NCBI GenBank assembly: GCA_039566865.1
Contig: CM076944.1
Coordinates: 17,134,501-17,198,500 of the forward strand
DNA: 64,000 nt
Source of the DNA: Aurelia coerulea
Lineage: Eukaryota; Cnidaria; Scyphozoa; Semaeostomeae; Ulmaridae
Direction of reading: 5' to 3'
The position numbers and the translations under genes are program-made. Under the pieces are notes generated by a model. The model was given only the letters and a program-made list of their open reading frames with translations, made no database searches and had not been told where the DNA came from. Shown in pieces: positions 17,908 through 28,083 of the stretch; the stretch's first letter is position 1, and each line of letters starts with the position of its first letter.

Positions 17908-17940
17908 TATTTCGTCCTGCCATGCAGGACTTCTTCAGGG
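17908..17940 (-). ncRNA. Hammerhead-like core with perfect 7-bp helix II
   Basis: On minus, CTGAAGA and one A are followed by GTCCTGC-ATG-GCAGGAC and GAAA. The stem is perfect over 7 bp with a 3-nt loop and bears no sequence relation to the stems of the other copies, while the flanking core bases are kept. That is the pattern expected of a hammerhead. The extra A before helix II and weak helices I and III leave activity uncertain. Confidence 0.5.
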
Positions 17941-18066
17941 CTGTAATGTGACAGTTATAATAAAAATTTGAATATGTACAGCGATTTGAAAAGGAGAAGT
18001 AACACGTGATTGGTTAGATATGATGGCTACGCAGAGGTTATATGGGTTAGGTTTATAACGGCTATG

Positions 18067-18156
18067 TAATGTATGTAGTAAAATGATGATGATGCTAATC
18101 AAAATAATAATGATAATAATAATGCTGATGGTGATAATAATAATAATATGATGATG

Positions 18157-18223
<67 letters not shown>

Positions 18224-18290
18224 TGATAATGATTATGTAAATGCAATGTTAGAAACTAACTGCGATATAATGATAATAATAATGATGGGG
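18067..18290. repeat. (TGA/TAA)n microsatellite in PLE 3' region
   Basis: This is a mix of ATG, ATA and TAA triplets. It lies downstream of the second-family PLE frame. Confidence 0.85.
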
Positions 18291-18352
18291 ATAGTGAGGA
18301 GAATAGGTAAGGTAAGAGAGTGAGTAGATTAGGTTACTTACAACTGTGTTTG

Positions 18353-20146
18353 TTAGCGGTCTGTGGTTCTGTTCAGTCCGTTGGGGGAGAGAGTGTTCGC
18401 TAAGTCAATGAAGTAATTTTCCTTGGCTCGTCTAACACTCTCTCTGGTGTCATGTATCTTAAGTAGCGGTAGTAATTGCAAGTCTTGTACGGAGTGATTG
18501 GGTTTACAAAAGTGTTCTGCAACCCCGGATGTGTCGGAACGTTTGTTTATAATGTCTCGTCGGTGTTCGTTGAGTCTGTCTCTTATGCGTCGTCCTGTTT
18601 GTCCTATGTATTGGCAGTCAGTCTTTTTGTCGCGTAAGCATCGTTTGCATTGTAGTAAGTATATGACGTTAGTGGAGTTGCAGTCGAGGCTTTGTCTTAT
18701 GTTGAAGGTTTCGTTGGTGTTTGTGAAAGTAATTGTGTGTGTTCCGTCTTGTATGTGTTGGCATGTGTAGCAGTCGCGTCGTGATGGACATTTAGATATT
18801 CCTCTGGGAGTGGTGGTAGCGTCATTTTTCATTTTGGCGCGCACCAGGTATTCCCTGAGGTTTTTTGGTCTGCGGTTACTAAGTATCGGTGGGTCTGGGA
18901 AGACTTCCTTACAGTTTGTCGAGTTTTGTAATATGTGGAAGTTGCTGTTAAGTATGGACGTTAATTGTGGTACACTAGGGTGGTAGGTAACCACAAATGG
19001 TGTTCTGTTGTTAGGTTTTTTCTGTTTCGTTTGTAAGCTGGATTGTCGCGTTATTTTGGAAGCCTTCCGTATTTCGTTACGTACGTGTTTGCGTTTGTAT
19101 CCTCTGTTTGTAAGGTATGTAAGCAGTTGATTTGTGCGTTTCTTAAGAGTGTCATTGTTGGAGCAAATGCGTCGTAATCGTAGTGCAAGGCTGTATGGTA
19201 TGGACTTTTTCGTATGTTTGGGGTGGGCGGATGTGCTGAGGAGGTATTGGTGTGTGTCTGTGGGTTTGACGTAGAGGTCTGTCGAGATGCTGTTGTCTTC
19301 GTTAAGTATAACTGTGGCGTCTAGGAAATGTGTGCTGGTGGAAGATATGTCACTGGTAAATTTGATGTTGGGATGGATGTTGTTGAGTGTGCGTATAAAT
19401 TCTGTGAGTTTTTCCTCTCCGTGAGTCCAAATTAAAAAAATGTCGTCGATGTAACGCCACCAAACAAGGGGCTTGTGAGGTGCGTTTTTTAGGGCATTTT
19501 CTTCAAAGACCCCCATAAAAAGATTTGCATATGGGGGTGCCATGCGAGTGCCCATAGCTGTGCCGTGTTTCTGTAAGTAGAACTGTCCGTTAAACTCAAA
19601 ATTGTTGTTGCGTAAAATGATGTCTATAAGGTCACAGATGGTTTGGGTGGGAGGATTTTGTGTGGTGCGTTTGTCAAGGTACTCCCTGGCAGCCTGAACG
19701 CCTTCGAAGTGGGGTATGTTAGTATAGAGTGAAGATACATCTAAAGTAACGAGAAGCGAATTAGAGGGAAGGGTGCCGATATTAGAGAGCTTATTTAGAA
19801 AGTGAGTTGTGTCTTTGAGGAAGGATGGAAGTTTAAAGACGAGAGGGTTAAGGGTGTCACTGACGAATTCGGAGATGCGTTCTGTAGGGTGGCCATTGGC
19901 AGAGACGATAGGTCTGCCAGGGGGTTTGTCTCTGTTTTTGTGTAGCTTGGGTAGTATGTAGAACCTGGAGCATTTTGGGTCACGTGGGGTCAAGTAACTG
20001 TATGTATCGCTGTCTATGTGTTCGTCCTGTTTTATTTTTTGTAAGTATTGTTTTACTGTAATTGTAACTTTGTTTGTGATGTCTTTGTTGTGTTTTTCGT
20101 AAAAGTTAGTGTCGTCCAGTTGTCTGTTGCATTCGTCTATGTACAT
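18353..20146 (-). CDS. Penelope-like reverse transcriptase with GIY-YIG nuclease, family 2
   Basis: The frame of 597 codons has no stop and lacks only the N-terminal part. In order it shows CSRFYILPKLHKNRDKPPGR with the following PIVSANGHPTERISEF block, the palm motif LDVSSLYTNIPHFEGV and GTAMGTRMAPPYANLFMG. The active site YIDDIFLIW (about residue 229-237) has both Asp residues. TDTHQYLLSTSAHPKHTKK and a C-terminal GIY-YIG nuclease (about 490-530; VIYLLQCKRC, CQYIGQTGRRIRDRLNEH) follow, ending SPNGLNRTTDR. It is clearly diverged from the PLE family at 5.6-13.8 kb. The usable ATG at 20146 is probably internal, since the insert begins only 10 bp upstream at the target duplication. Confidence 0.92.
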   Translation of the reverse strand: MYIDECNRQLDDTNFYEKHNKDITNKVTITVKQYLQKIKQDEHIDSDTYSYLTPRDPKCSRFYILPKLHKNRDKPPGRPIVSANGHPTERISEFVSDTLNPLVFKLPSFLKDTTHFLNKLSNIGTLPSNSLLVTLDVSSLYTNIPHFEGVQAAREYLDKRTTQNPPTQTICDLIDIILRNNNFEFNGQFYLQKHGTAMGTRMAPPYANLFMGVFEENALKNAPHKPLVWWRYIDDIFLIWTHGEEKLTEFIRTLNNIHPNIKFTSDISSTSTHFLDATVILNEDNSISTDLYVKPTDTHQYLLSTSAHPKHTKKSIPYSLALRLRRICSNNDTLKKRTNQLLTYLTNRGYKRKHVRNEIRKASKITRQSSLQTKQKKPNNRTPFVVTYHPSVPQLTSILNSNFHILQNSTNCKEVFPDPPILSNRRPKNLREYLVRAKMKNDATTTPRGISKCPSRRDCYTCQHIQDGTHTITFTNTNETFNIRQSLDCNSTNVIYLLQCKRCLRDKKTDCQYIGQTGRRIRDRLNEHRRDIINKRSDTSGVAEHFCKPNHSVQDLQLLPLLKIHDTRESVRRAKENYFIDLANTLSPNGLNRTTDR

Positions 20147-20199
20147 TTGCTTCCAATTGCTTCCAAATGCCTGAATATTGGTACGCCTGCATATTTTGA

Positions 20200-20300
20200 T
20201 TGCAAGTATTTTTATAAGAAACCGCTTTTAAGAAACTCGACACTCAGATCGCCAAAAAATAAGAAACTCCAGCACCGAGAAAATGTTTATTTACCGGGTG
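20200..20300. repeat. Partial copy of the TTATAAGAAAC repeat
   Basis: GTATTTTTATAAGAAACCGC, then CAGATCGCCAAAAA and AAGAAACTCCAGCACC, match the left half of the repeat at 2260-2632. The right half is not recognisable. Confidence 0.6.
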
Positions 20301-21794
20301 TGCTATTCAACTCGATAGGTTACGATAAAGTTTTTGGAGAGTTATGACTTAAAACGTTTGCAAAAAGCTTTTACTTTGCCTCTGGATTTTTTACACATTC
20401 GTGTCATTCCTGTGTTCAGAGCAAAATGCGAGTTTCTTGATATTTTGTCAACGAGTTTTTCGTACTGACTTGGGATTTAGAAATCGATTGGATGTATTCT
20501 GCTGCACGAGCGTTGGCTCTATCCAGGGATGGCGCCTGGGGGGGCACGGGGGCAGAAGCCCCCACGACTTCATCAATCCCCCCATTGGCACTTAAAATTT
20601 TGAAAATAGTGCCATCTCAGTGGACTTGAATGGAACTTGAAAGGCGTGGTTTCATAAATATTTTCTCGCTTCGCTCACTGTCGGCACTCTGACAGTATTT
20701 GCCCCCTAGCATTTCTTCCGTGGCGCCATCTCTGGTGCTATCTTGGCAGAAATTTAACATTACTACAGTCATAAAAACAATGTTTCCCTTGTGATTTTGA
20801 AAATAGGGTCCCTTTTTGCTGGAAAAGGCCCCTTTTGCAAAATAAGAGAGTTTGTTTATCTGATTTTAATTTTCGAATGATGGAGATCCCTACAATTGAA
20901 TCCTTTCGTGTTTGTAAACTTAGTAAAAGAAATAATTACGATCGAGAGTGAATACTGATGGTGAACAAGCATGGTACCGCCTTCGCAGTACACACATGCG
21001 TCTACCGTGGTCCATCTATAGGAAATCCTATTCAAAATAGCCGTGGTCCAAAACCAGAATTTCACTCGTATCTTACCTCCAGGGAACAAGGGGCAGCCTT
21101 GCAGCAATAGTAAAGGCTGCTTGCAAATACTGTTCAGCGTGTGCTTTGAGGCTTTTATCAAAATATCTACTCAACGATAGGACCTATGACAACCTACACT
21201 TTGCATAAATCTTGTATAATTTTAAAGGAAATCTATGCATATACAAGCCTTTGACAAAAATAAAATTACCAAAACAACAGGCCGTTACATGTGCCGTGCC
21301 ATATTTGGGTAATTTACGTCAACATGAAATTTTAATACCTGATTGGCTAGACTTTGACCGCAAAGTGGCTTGAGCCACGTTTTTGCTTACATTCCCTCTG
21401 AAGTTTCAAATTTTGTCTGGTAGATATGGGATGAAGAGAGGCATTCTGAGCCAAGAAAAGGAATTCACTCGAAAATTTCCTTGGGATGCTAGTTCATAAA
21501 TTTATTATTACCGAGGGGTGTATTATTCTTCCGAAAAGGATTTTAAGGGATTTTTTATGGATTTATGTGGGAAAAAGGATTTTGACCGGCATTTTAGCAA
21601 AGCTGTACGATATTTTGACAGAGTGATTCGCCCCTTAGCTTTAAATGGTCAAGATTCTATTTTTAGTACATAAACGATCATGGGATCGGGGCAAAACTTG
21701 AAATTGCATTAAAAATGAAAAAAAAGGAAAACTTTCTTTATCCTGTTCTTTTATTTTTTTCAATCTTGTTTCACTTTTGAATTTATTGGCTCAG
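20301..21794. other. Gene-poor interior of the 8-kb element
   Basis: No supported gene. A GC-richer patch at 20520-20720 (GGGGGCACGGGGGCAG, CCCCCACGAC) looks like an old repeat. The remaining sequence is AT-rich and unassigned. Confidence 0.4.
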
Positions 21795-21796
21795 TA

Positions 21797-22059
21797 CACT
21801 CTTCTCTTTTTATAAGAATAATGTTTATAAGAATAGTCAGGCTCAGAATCATCCAATTTTTAAGAATATTATAAGAATATCTAGAGAATCGCACGACTGA
21901 CATACTGTATCTCATTTTTCAAAAGCTAAGTTTCTATTCGGGGCGGTTATTTCCTTTGGAAGCTTTGAAAAAAATAAGAATACTTTCAGGCTTAAAAAGA
22001 AAATTTCTTAAGAATATCGAGGCTGGACAAAGTATAGGGTATTCTTATAAAAAAGAGTG
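21797..22059. mobile_element. MITE with CACTCTT inverted ends and TA duplication
   Basis: The left end (CACTCTTCTCTTTTTATAAG) and right end (CTTATAAAAAAGAGTG) are inverted repeats, apart from a 3-bp length difference. TA flanks both (21795-21796 and 22060-22061). It is 263 bp and non-coding; TATAAGAAT recurs inside. The CACTC start and TA target resemble the ends of the 8-kb element that contains it. Confidence 0.7.
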
Positions 22060-22061
22060 TA

Positions 22062-23980
22062 CCCAGCGTAGATTCAGGCGTCATTTCCCTTTCAGCAAAG
22101 AATGCTATTTCCTCCTTTGCAGTTTAAATCTACCTAAAGTGAAGATGTAAACTCAGTGTTAAAAGCGAGAACCTATCATTGATATTAGCCAGAACAAAGT
22201 TCTTGAATGAAGAACAAAATATTTTAACTTTCAACCAGAAGAAATTTGGAACAATGAATTGTTTTTCGCGCCTTTTTTAATGTAATCAAAGTTTCTTGAC
22301 GGTTTCTTATTGGTTTCATTAAATTCTTTCACAATGAAGTTTTATGACCTGGACACTTCTTAAGTACTCCTTGCCCAGGTACCATCTAAGTAATACAATA
22401 CAGTAAAGTAAAGTAAAGTAAAGTACGGCCATCAAGAAAATTATTTTTATCTCCTATTGTTCTCCCAGAATGACCCCATTCTCCAGTAAAATGGTTTCTT
22501 AACGGCGGCACTTTACTGTACAAGAGAAAAGAGAATATGATTTTAATGAAGACAAAACTGTTGCTGTTTGAGCTCCTTTAAAAAATTGTTTCTCTTATCC
22601 ATTCTTCTCGATCATTCATTTTCCACTTTCCATTGAACACTCCATTCATCATTCAGTTTCGTCATTCTGTCTTACAGTTTCATCCCTTCATTTCACCCTA
22701 TCATTACATTCTACAATTTCATATCATCAGTCCAGCCTTTCATACCTCTCTGACCACAACTCCTACGTTTTTAATATATCGACAATACTCAGAGTTCTGT
22801 TGAGAAAATCTAACAGTCTTGTCTTCACTTTAAGTTTCGTGAAAAGCTAGCTTATCCTTAGGAGTGCAATTGCTTTGTTCCAATTTTCAAAACACAGAAC
22901 GATATTTTGCTATTTTCATGTGATTGTCATGTGCCATCTTTCTGCTTGTCATGAGGTGCTTTTGATTTCTGCCTCACCAACTCTAGATAGTCTGTCACTG
23001 TCAGTTTCTTGAAAACAGCAAGATAAATTCAATATCCATAACATCACCACAGGTGCAAAACCTAGCAAGAAAATTGAGGAAAATAGCATTCTCAGAAATA
23101 CATTTGCTACAAAGTCCTTGGAAGATTCTTGGATCCAATAGACATCATTACCAAAACATGAATTAGATGTGAATAGAAGATACTAAAAAATTTTCGAAAA
23201 ATGCAGAAAAACTTGCTTCTCAGAACTAAATTTGGATCTAGTCTACAACTCAGGGGAAAATATAAAAGTTTGTCAACCTTTCAGCCCATCTATCATATCT
23301 GCAGATCTGCAAAATCTCTTCTTCGAAACAGTTTCTTGCCAAAACATTGCTTGTAGGAAAAGCTAGGCAGGCTCGCCTAATGTTGATTCAAGAAATTAAA
23401 AACTAGGAAAGGCAAGATTGCAGTGTCATCATTGAATATCTTTGACAATGCAAAGAAGCAGGTCGAGAATACTATTTCCAAGACAAAAAACGCACGAATT
23501 AGAAGTGTTTCTTGCTGCCTTAGGTCTATGTTATGTACCCGAGATCCTGGCAATAGCATTCGGTCAACTGTCGATGTCTCTTCAGCCAGATAATGTTTTG
23601 AAAGAGACAGGACATAAACCAAAACCCAAGGTAAACATTTCACAAAGATGAATTTTGCCCACTAGTCTCGAAAGACCCGTAGCTAACCTTCCCGGGACTT
23701 TCTCCCTATTTCAGATAAAGTTAATAAAACAATTCCGCGTTAAAATAGACTTCATCATCATACTCCTTAATCATATTTTGTTATTCGGTTGACATAAATT
23801 CATTAAATCTTACCTTTTCCACAATACTGCAACTGCTTCTTTCTTTTCTTTCCTCCAAACCTTCGCCGCAGCAACAAAAACTTCAAAATTCAACCGTCGC
23901 AAAGAGAAGAAAAGAACGCGAATTGATTCCATTTTCGAGCGCTTTGCGTAAGTCACGTGATATTTGCAGTCGCAAGGGTG
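22062..23980. other. Gene-poor interior of the 8-kb element, right part
   Basis: There are no convincing genes. A run of GTAAA units lies near 22395-22425. Small open frames near 23377-23651 overlap each other on both strands and show no family features. Confidence 0.4.
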
Positions 23981-23984
23981 CTTT

Positions 23985-24139
23985 GAAGTACCTTTTTGAC
24001 CTGAAGTACCCTAAGGTTTTCTGGAATACCCTCAAAGTACCCTATAGGGTACTTTAGAATACACTAGAATACCTCTTGGCCTTCAAATACCCTAGGGTAC
24101 AATAAAGTACTTCTCAAAACCAGCTTATTTCTGTGAGTG
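23985..24139. repeat. Right-end inverted minisatellite of the 8-kb element
   Basis: Units such as AAGTACCCT, GGGTACTTTAGAATAC and AAGTACTTCTC are the reverse complement of the left-end GGTACTT minisatellite. The terminus reads CTGTGAGTG before TA. Confidence 0.75.
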
Positions 24140-24141
24140 TA

Positions 24142-24790
24142 GTATATCTGATGTGATATTTTCCGATCAACTATTCCTATGAATTTCCCTTGAAACCTGA
24201 GTTCTAAGCATTTTGCTATGTCCAGTTTTTCAAATTCTCCCTCGATCTCTTGCTTCAGATTTGTAAGATTGAGTTCCTTCCAATTGACAACAACTTTTGC
24301 CAAATGTGCCTCGTATACGACACGACCTTGCAATTTTATTCACTTGGAAAAGAAGATCCGGGCCAATCTGAATTTCCACCGTATGTTTTATTTTTGACCA
24401 ATCTGTCATTGTCATCTAATTCATAGCCCAAAACGTTCTTTCACAATTTGTTGCTCTTACACCCCGTGATCTCATATCCAAACTTAACGATTCTCTTGCT
24501 ATATACCTTAGATTTTCTTCTTCGTGGTTTAGCATGTTGACTAGATTTGAAATTCGTGTAGCTCTATAAATGTTGGATGGCTTCTTTATACCAAGACCCC
24601 CTAGTAGCCTTCCAATGAAAAACACTTTATCTGTTGTCTTAGGATACAATCCAAACATAATTTTTACGACACAGCTAACTTTACTGTCCATCTCTCCTAC
24701 TTGGGGGAGCCGCAAAGTTACCAGTGTGAGTTTAAGAGCTCCCAATCTCTCTTCTAAGTCACAAAGGACACTAAAAAATAGCTAAATTGG
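24142..24790 (-). pseudogene. RLE-type LINE, third family, proximal part
   Basis: The minus strand carries the region between reverse transcriptase and zinc finger: LLGGLGIKKPSNIYRATRIS, MLNHEEENLRYIARESLS and SRGVRATNCERTFW. After a frame change near 24425 come GNSDWPDLLFQVNK-like and GKFIGIVDRKISHQIYY. It aligns with family-1 sequence (GGLGIKRISDVYRSTRL, MLNHDVMHFRHV). The 3' continuation lies across the 8-kb insertion at 16106-15431. The 5' end is truncated near 24790, where a PLE end begins. Confidence 0.82.
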
Positions 24791-24799
24791 TGCAAAGCA

Positions 24800-25047
24800 G
24801 GAAAAATTCTATTGTTTGTCAGTTGTAAAGGTATTAGGTTTTTTAGATAGGTTCATTGTAAATATAGCATTATCGTCATGTAAATAATTTTAGGTGTAAA
24901 CAACGTAATGTCTGTAAATTCTCGGCTGCCTTGTAAATTTTTTATACTGAAGAAGATTTTATATCGAAACGTTATTGCGACATCCAACAGTTTTTGTTTT
25001 TATATGTATATATTCTGTTTGATTTGAAGGATGGTTTAGTTTTTTAT
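24800..25047 (+). mobile_element. PLE 3'-end fragment
   Basis: Only the 3' untranslated end is present. It holds CTCGGCTGCCTTGTAAAT, the hammerhead-like core at 24947-24969 and CATCCAACAGTTTTTGTTTT, the same end as in the 5332-5518 units. A tail matches 13806-13846. It runs into (TAA)n at 25048. Confidence 0.75.
24947..24971 (+). ncRNA. Hammerhead-like core in PLE fragment
   Basis: CTGAAGA, A, GAT/ATC stem and GAAACGTT, as in the other PLE ends. Confidence 0.35.
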
Positions 25048-26126
25048 AATAATAATAATAATAATAATGATAAAGGAGGAAGGGGGCTAATTAGTTGCGA
25101 GGGGTGTATAAAGGGTGAAGAGAATAGCTTGGGTTGGTACGTAAAGCAAAGCAATGAACCAATGTTGAAAGTAGCAAGCATAAAAATGACCATCAAAACA
25201 GACGAAACAGTAAGACCTGAAGAATTCAAAAGAAAGCAGATCAACGCAAGAGAACAAGCGTGGAAAGAGAAAAGAATGCACGGACAATACATCAGAGAAA
25301 TGGATGAAAACATTGATAAAGATAAGACCTGGGAATGGCTCAAAAATTGGTGACTTGACAGCTTGTACAGAAGCATTAATATGTGCTACACAAGACCAGG
25401 CATTGAGAACAAACTATGTGAAACATCATATTGATAACACCCTGGAGTCACCCCTGTGCAGGTTATGTGGCGAAAAAGGAGAGACGATCAACCATATTGT
25501 GAGTGAATGTAAAATGCTAGCCCAGCGAGAATACAAGAGAAGGCATGATAACATTGCAAGAAATATACACTGGGAGTTGTGTGGAGAGCTTGACATCGAA
25601 AGGGCAAATAAGTGGTACGAACATGAACCAGAGGGTGTTTCAAGAAAGGGAAATATCAAGGTATTGTGGGATTTCAATATCCAGTGTGACCATGAGATTG
25701 AAGCACGAAGACCAGACATTGTGGTGGTAAAGGAAGATGTAAAGGAATGCAAGATCATTGACGTAGCAGTGCCGTGGGATTCCCGAGTAAGAGCGAAAGA
25801 GCGAGAAAAGATGGAAAAGTATGGAGACTTGAAAAGAGAAGTAGCCACTATGTGGGGCATGAAGAAAGTGATTGTCATACCTGTAGTTATTGGAGCACTG
25901 GGAGCTGTATCGAAAGAATTTGATAAATGGATAGAGAAAATTGGGATTAATTTGAGAGTAGGACAGGTGCAAAAAATAGCATTGTTAGGAACAGGAAGAA
26001 TACTGAGGAAGGTGCTTGAAACCTGAAGAAGATGGACATTGACTTTGACACCTTTAGTTGCCTGTTGCAACTTGCTTTCAAGGCACAAACCGGAAAACAT
26101 CTAACCCGAGCATGTACAATTGAACA
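25048..26126 (+). pseudogene. RLE-type LINE family 2, copy 1 (5'-truncated)
   Basis: The copy starts at a (TAA)n tract (25048-25067) inside the region after reverse transcriptase: GGRGLISCEGCIKGEENSLG. A frameshift near 25345 leads to ATQDQALRTNYVKHHID and a CCHC finger (CRLCGEKGETINHIVSEC). YKRRHDNIARNIHW and the restriction-like endonuclease core (ARRPDIVVVKEDVKE, CKIIDVAVPWDSR) follow, ending RILRKVLET with TGA at 26024-26026. The 3' untranslated region ends at another (TAA)n tract at 26127. The nuclease half is intact, but reverse transcriptase is missing, so it is a dead 5'-truncated copy. Confidence 0.88.
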
Positions 26127-26176
26127 ATAATAATGATAATAATAATAATAATAATAATAATTCCTATTATTATTAT
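26127..26176. repeat. (TAA)n joined to (ATT)n
   Basis: A TAA tract is followed directly by ATTATT, that is, the two orientations of the same microsatellite. This marks the join between a plus-strand RLE-LINE end and a minus-strand PLE end. Confidence 0.85.
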
Positions 26177-26508
26177 TATTTACAGGGCAGCCAAGTATTT
26201 ATAGTTAACAATTATTTACATCACAATACATACACTTTAAAATAAAATATAATTTACAATTGAATACATGATACATAAACAAGTTCTAAAAAAACACATA
26301 AGTCAGCCTAAAATCAATACCCAAAAGACCATTGTCGTTGTATTCTTAAGAAATGTTGCCATTTAAGAGCTATGCATTGAGGATAGCCCGATAGGGGATT
26401 CCACCCTACCACCACGTGCAGAAAGGCACGAAGTTACAGAGGGAACCACAAAAATTGGCGTTAGCGCAGCCTCCCTTGACACCCTTCAGATGTAATGGTA
26501 AAACAATA
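26176..26508 (-). mobile_element. PLE 3'UTR-only copy
   Basis: The sequence CAGCCAAGTATTTATA near the 3' end, and the block GATAGCCCGATAGGGGATTC with the hairpin at 26415-26430, match the 3' untranslated region of the PLE pair (7540-7970). No coding sequence is left. It is flanked by (TAA)n on both sides. Confidence 0.75.
26415..26430 (-). other. Conserved PLE 3'UTR hairpin, UTR-only copy
   Basis: CGTGCAGAAAGGCACG has the stem CGTGC/GCACG. The pair that is T-A in the arms (CGTGT/ACACG) is C-G here, a compensatory change. Confidence 0.5.
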
Positions 26509-26517
26509 ATAATAACC

Positions 26518-27340
26518 ATTTTCATAAATACTAGCAGCACAGGAGCAGGCATTACGGGTAAACTGGATCAAGAAAATGATAGATAAACAAGATTGTTCAG
26601 CCAAATGCAGAATGTGCGATGAACGAGACGAGACTGTAGCACATATTGTATCTGAATGCTCAAAGTTAGCTCAAAATGATTACAAGAAGTGCAGACATGA
26701 TAAGATTGCCGCAATAATCCATTGGAACTATTGCGAGAAATTTGGTTTTGCATGCACGGAGAAATACTATGAGCATTTTGTGGAAACAACGATGAAAGTT
26801 CTTGAAGACGATGAAGTTAAGCTGTTATGGGATTTTTCTATACAAACTGAAAAGAGAATAGAGCATAACAAGCCAGATATTGTGGTCCTAGATAAGAAAC
26901 AGAAGTTGTGCCTCGTAATTGATGTTGCATGCCCGTTTGACACCAGAATAAAGAAAAAGAGCAAGAAAAGATAGAATACTACAACGACTTGAAATACGAA
27001 ATTTTGAAATGTTGGAACAAAGAAGTAGATAAAGTCATGATCTTACCAATCGTTATAGGGGCTTTGGGAACTGTGACAAATAATTTAAGAAAAAACCTTG
27101 ACAAGGTAGGCCTGCACCTGGGGGTTGACGCTCTTCAAAAAACATGTCTTCTTGGAACAGCGCGCATTATCCGGAAGGTCCTCGATACAAAGTAAAGAAC
27201 AAAGGAGTACTGCACAGAAGGACAGTAATAAGAAGAAGGACAGAAATGCTTCCCATCCTAGACCACGGGGAGTGGTTCGATGAGAGACATATTCAGACAA
27301 TTGGCCGGTTGTTAGATCAATACCGTGTAAAAGCAGCATA
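26518..27340 (+). pseudogene. RLE-type LINE family 2-like, copy 2 (5'-truncated)
   Basis: The copy begins after a short TAA tract with ILAAQEQALRVNWIKKMID. It continues through a CCHC finger (CRMCDERDETVAHIVSEC), YKKCRHDKIAAIIHWNYC and the nuclease core (HNKPDIVVLDKKQK, CLVIDVACPFDTR). A frameshift near 26965 follows, then LPIVIGALGTVTNNLRKNLD and ARIIRKVLDTK with TAA near 27195. The sequence differs markedly from copies 1, 3, 4 and 5, so it is a diverged subfamily. The 3' untranslated region ends at (TAA)n near 27340. It lacks reverse transcriptase. Confidence 0.85.
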
Positions 27341-27833
27341 ATAATAATAATAATAAAGAGAAGAGGATAACTGGAAGGGATAAAGAGAAGAGTATTAAAT
27401 GAAGAAATACAAGGGATAATAGAGAGGCAAGATACAAATACTGAAAACAACGAGACTGGTAATTCAGAGGAGCCATGTGTAAATGAAAATGGTCCTACGG
27501 AACAAGGTGAAGAATATGCGGAATTAAAAAAATGAAGAGAAAGGAATATTGAACAGAATAAAGGAAATAATGTCAAAAGGAGAGTACAAAGAAATAACGT
27601 CTCGAAAGGTAGACCGATGGCAACTGGGTTCTATCACTCAAAAAGTGAACAAAGATATTGGGTGCATTAAAACAAGCAAAATCACCCAAACTAACAATTT
27701 AGTGAGAGCAATTAGTACATTTGTTGCCGAAAACTAGACTGAAAAAAGGAAGAAGGGGAAATCAACAGAAAGAATCCTGGTGGAAAAGAAGGACTGAATG
27801 AGCTATCAATGAGTATGAAAACATATCAACATA

Positions 27834-28058
27834 ATGGATCGAGAAAGAAAAAGGGAATTGAGATCCAGAAGGAAATACCTGGAACTAAAGAAAAAGTACA
27901 GTTTTGACAGACAAGGACTTCCTGTAGCAATAGAGGAACTGAAGCAACGATTGACGGCTAAAGCAGCAAAGTTAAAAAGGTATGAACAGAGAATAAACCA
28001 GTATAGGCAGAATCGCCTATTTAGTACAGATCAAAAAGAGGTTTTACCAGGAGCTTGA
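27834..28058 (+). pseudogene. N-terminal part of RLE-LINE copy 3
   Basis: This basic frame has RERKRELRSRRKYLELKKKY and RYEQRINQYRQNRLFSTDQK. It precedes reverse transcriptase and is joined to the long frame by a one-base shift near 28040, after which FYQELDGSIRHD continues in the frame of 28084. It may bind RNA or DNA, but no domain is certain. Upstream frames (27549-27737) may be further remnants of the same protein. Confidence 0.6.
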
Positions 28059-28083
28059 TGGAAGCATAAGGCATGATAGAACA

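Larger units (their letters stand above)
17834..20156 (-). mobile_element. Penelope-like element, second family, with 13-bp TSD
   Basis: The exact 13-bp direct repeat TTGCTTCCAAATG at 17821-17833 and 20157-20169 bounds the insert. Inside are a polyprotein frame on minus (18353-20146), a 3' region with mixed TGA/TAA microsatellite (about 18067-18290) and, near the 3' end, the best hammerhead-like motif of the window (17910-17938). The 5' end is truncated within the polyprotein. Confidence 0.9.
16107..24139. mobile_element. 8-kb TA-flanked element with minisatellite-rich inverted ends
   Basis: The boundaries are set by the interrupted LINE frame. TA is duplicated at 16105-16106 and 24140-24141, and both ends begin CACTCACAGAAA when read inward, with further similarity (TGGT, then AGTACC/AGTACT). 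Next to the ends are related minisatellites in opposite orientation: about 800 bp of GGTACTT-type units on the left and about 140 bp on the right. A 139-bp satellite follows on the left. I see no transposase, so the element is non-autonomous. TA target and CAC termini point to Tc1/mariner- or CACTA-like mobilisation, but I cannot decide. A PLE (17834-20156) and two MITE-like repeats inserted later or were carried along. Confidence 0.78.

Noticed and set aside
23377..23651. Overlapping small frames as a transposase remnant of the 8-kb element
   Set aside because: No catalytic motif, no family resemblance, and frames exist on both strands.
16107..24139. A Helitron, because of satellites near the ends
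   Set aside because: There is a TA duplication, and the termini are inverted repeats rather than TC...CTRR with a 3' hairpin.
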